Assembly: GCF_000224145.3 (NCBI RefSeq)
Contig: NC_020170.2
Location: forward strand, 1,320,300-1,384,299
Direction of reading: 5' to 3'
From: Ciona intestinalis
Taxonomy: Eukaryota; Chordata; Ascidiacea; Phlebobranchia; Cionidae
Length of the DNA stretch: 64,000 nucleotides
Shown here: positions 63,950-64,000 of the stretch, in pieces
Position numbering within the stretch: the first letter of the stretch is position 1
How the letters are laid out: the number at the start of each line of letters is the position of its first letter
Program-made: the position numbers and the translations under genes
The notes under the pieces: generated by a model
Databases searched by the model: none
Told to the model about the DNA's origin: nothing
The model's input: only the letters and a program-made list of their open reading frames with translations

Positions 63950-64000
63950 GCACATCACTTTTGTAAACAAAACTTTCGTTCCTCGATGTCCAAAACCAGA
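63950..64000 (-). other. Probable 5' exon of the RING gene, cut by the window edge
   Basis: On the minus strand the segment ends GTGATGTGC followed by a strong donor (GTAAGTCTT). It would splice to the acceptor before 62545. If so, the start codon used above has a long upstream frame beginning ATG TGC in another register. Confidence 0.4.

Overview
The window looks like nuclear DNA of an ascidian tunicate, most likely Ciona. It is AT-rich, has compact intron-rich genes whose products match animal orthologues, carries many copies of a roughly 200 bp inverted-repeat element, and carries a tRNA-derived SINE. The species is inferred from this character and from recognised protein families, not from a database match. 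Gene models were built by hand from splice consensus and reading-frame phase. Models described as 'closing' have exon lengths that sum to a multiple of three with matching phases at every junction.

Left part (0-20 kb): an unrecognised basic protein (184-936), then a fucosyltransferase neighbourhood. Two FUT8-like alpha-1,6-fucosyltransferase genes stand head to head (6524 to 2105 on the minus strand; 7905 to 12709 on the plus strand), each with nine coding exons. A six-exon gene for a type II membrane protein with an O-fucosyltransferase (O-FucT) fold follows (13248-17844). CHTF8, a subunit of the alternative clamp loader CTF18-RFC, is at 19326-19661.

Middle (20-33 kb): EFCAB7 (minus, 13 exons, EF-hand protein of the EVC ciliary complex) and PSMD10/gankyrin (plus, 5 exons) are divergent with 385 bp between start codons. 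An unrecognised acidic/Ser-rich protein (31788-29151, minus) and a tentative small three-exon gene (32703-33357, plus) follow.

Right part (33-64 kb): three minus-strand genes. These are OGT (21 exons, 1050 aa, the intracellular O-GlcNAc transferase), a class A peptide-type GPCR (49769 to about 43004), and an RNF38/RNF44-type RING E3 ligase (62501 to 52419, 15 coding exons, 742 aa).

Two mobile families shape the non-coding DNA: a TIR element (about 21 copies, dense in the FUT8-like, O-FucT and GPCR introns, absent from the OGT transcription unit and most of the RNF gene) and a tRNA-derived SINE (about 8 copies or fragments). The most unusual signals are the FUT8-like inverted pair, with a near-identical catalytic core but different membrane anchors and C-termini and an abrupt identity breakpoint inside the last exon; a second GDP-fucose-type enzyme next to it; a palindrome carrying two POU octamers in the shared upstream region; and a strong excess of the exact octamer TGACGTCA.
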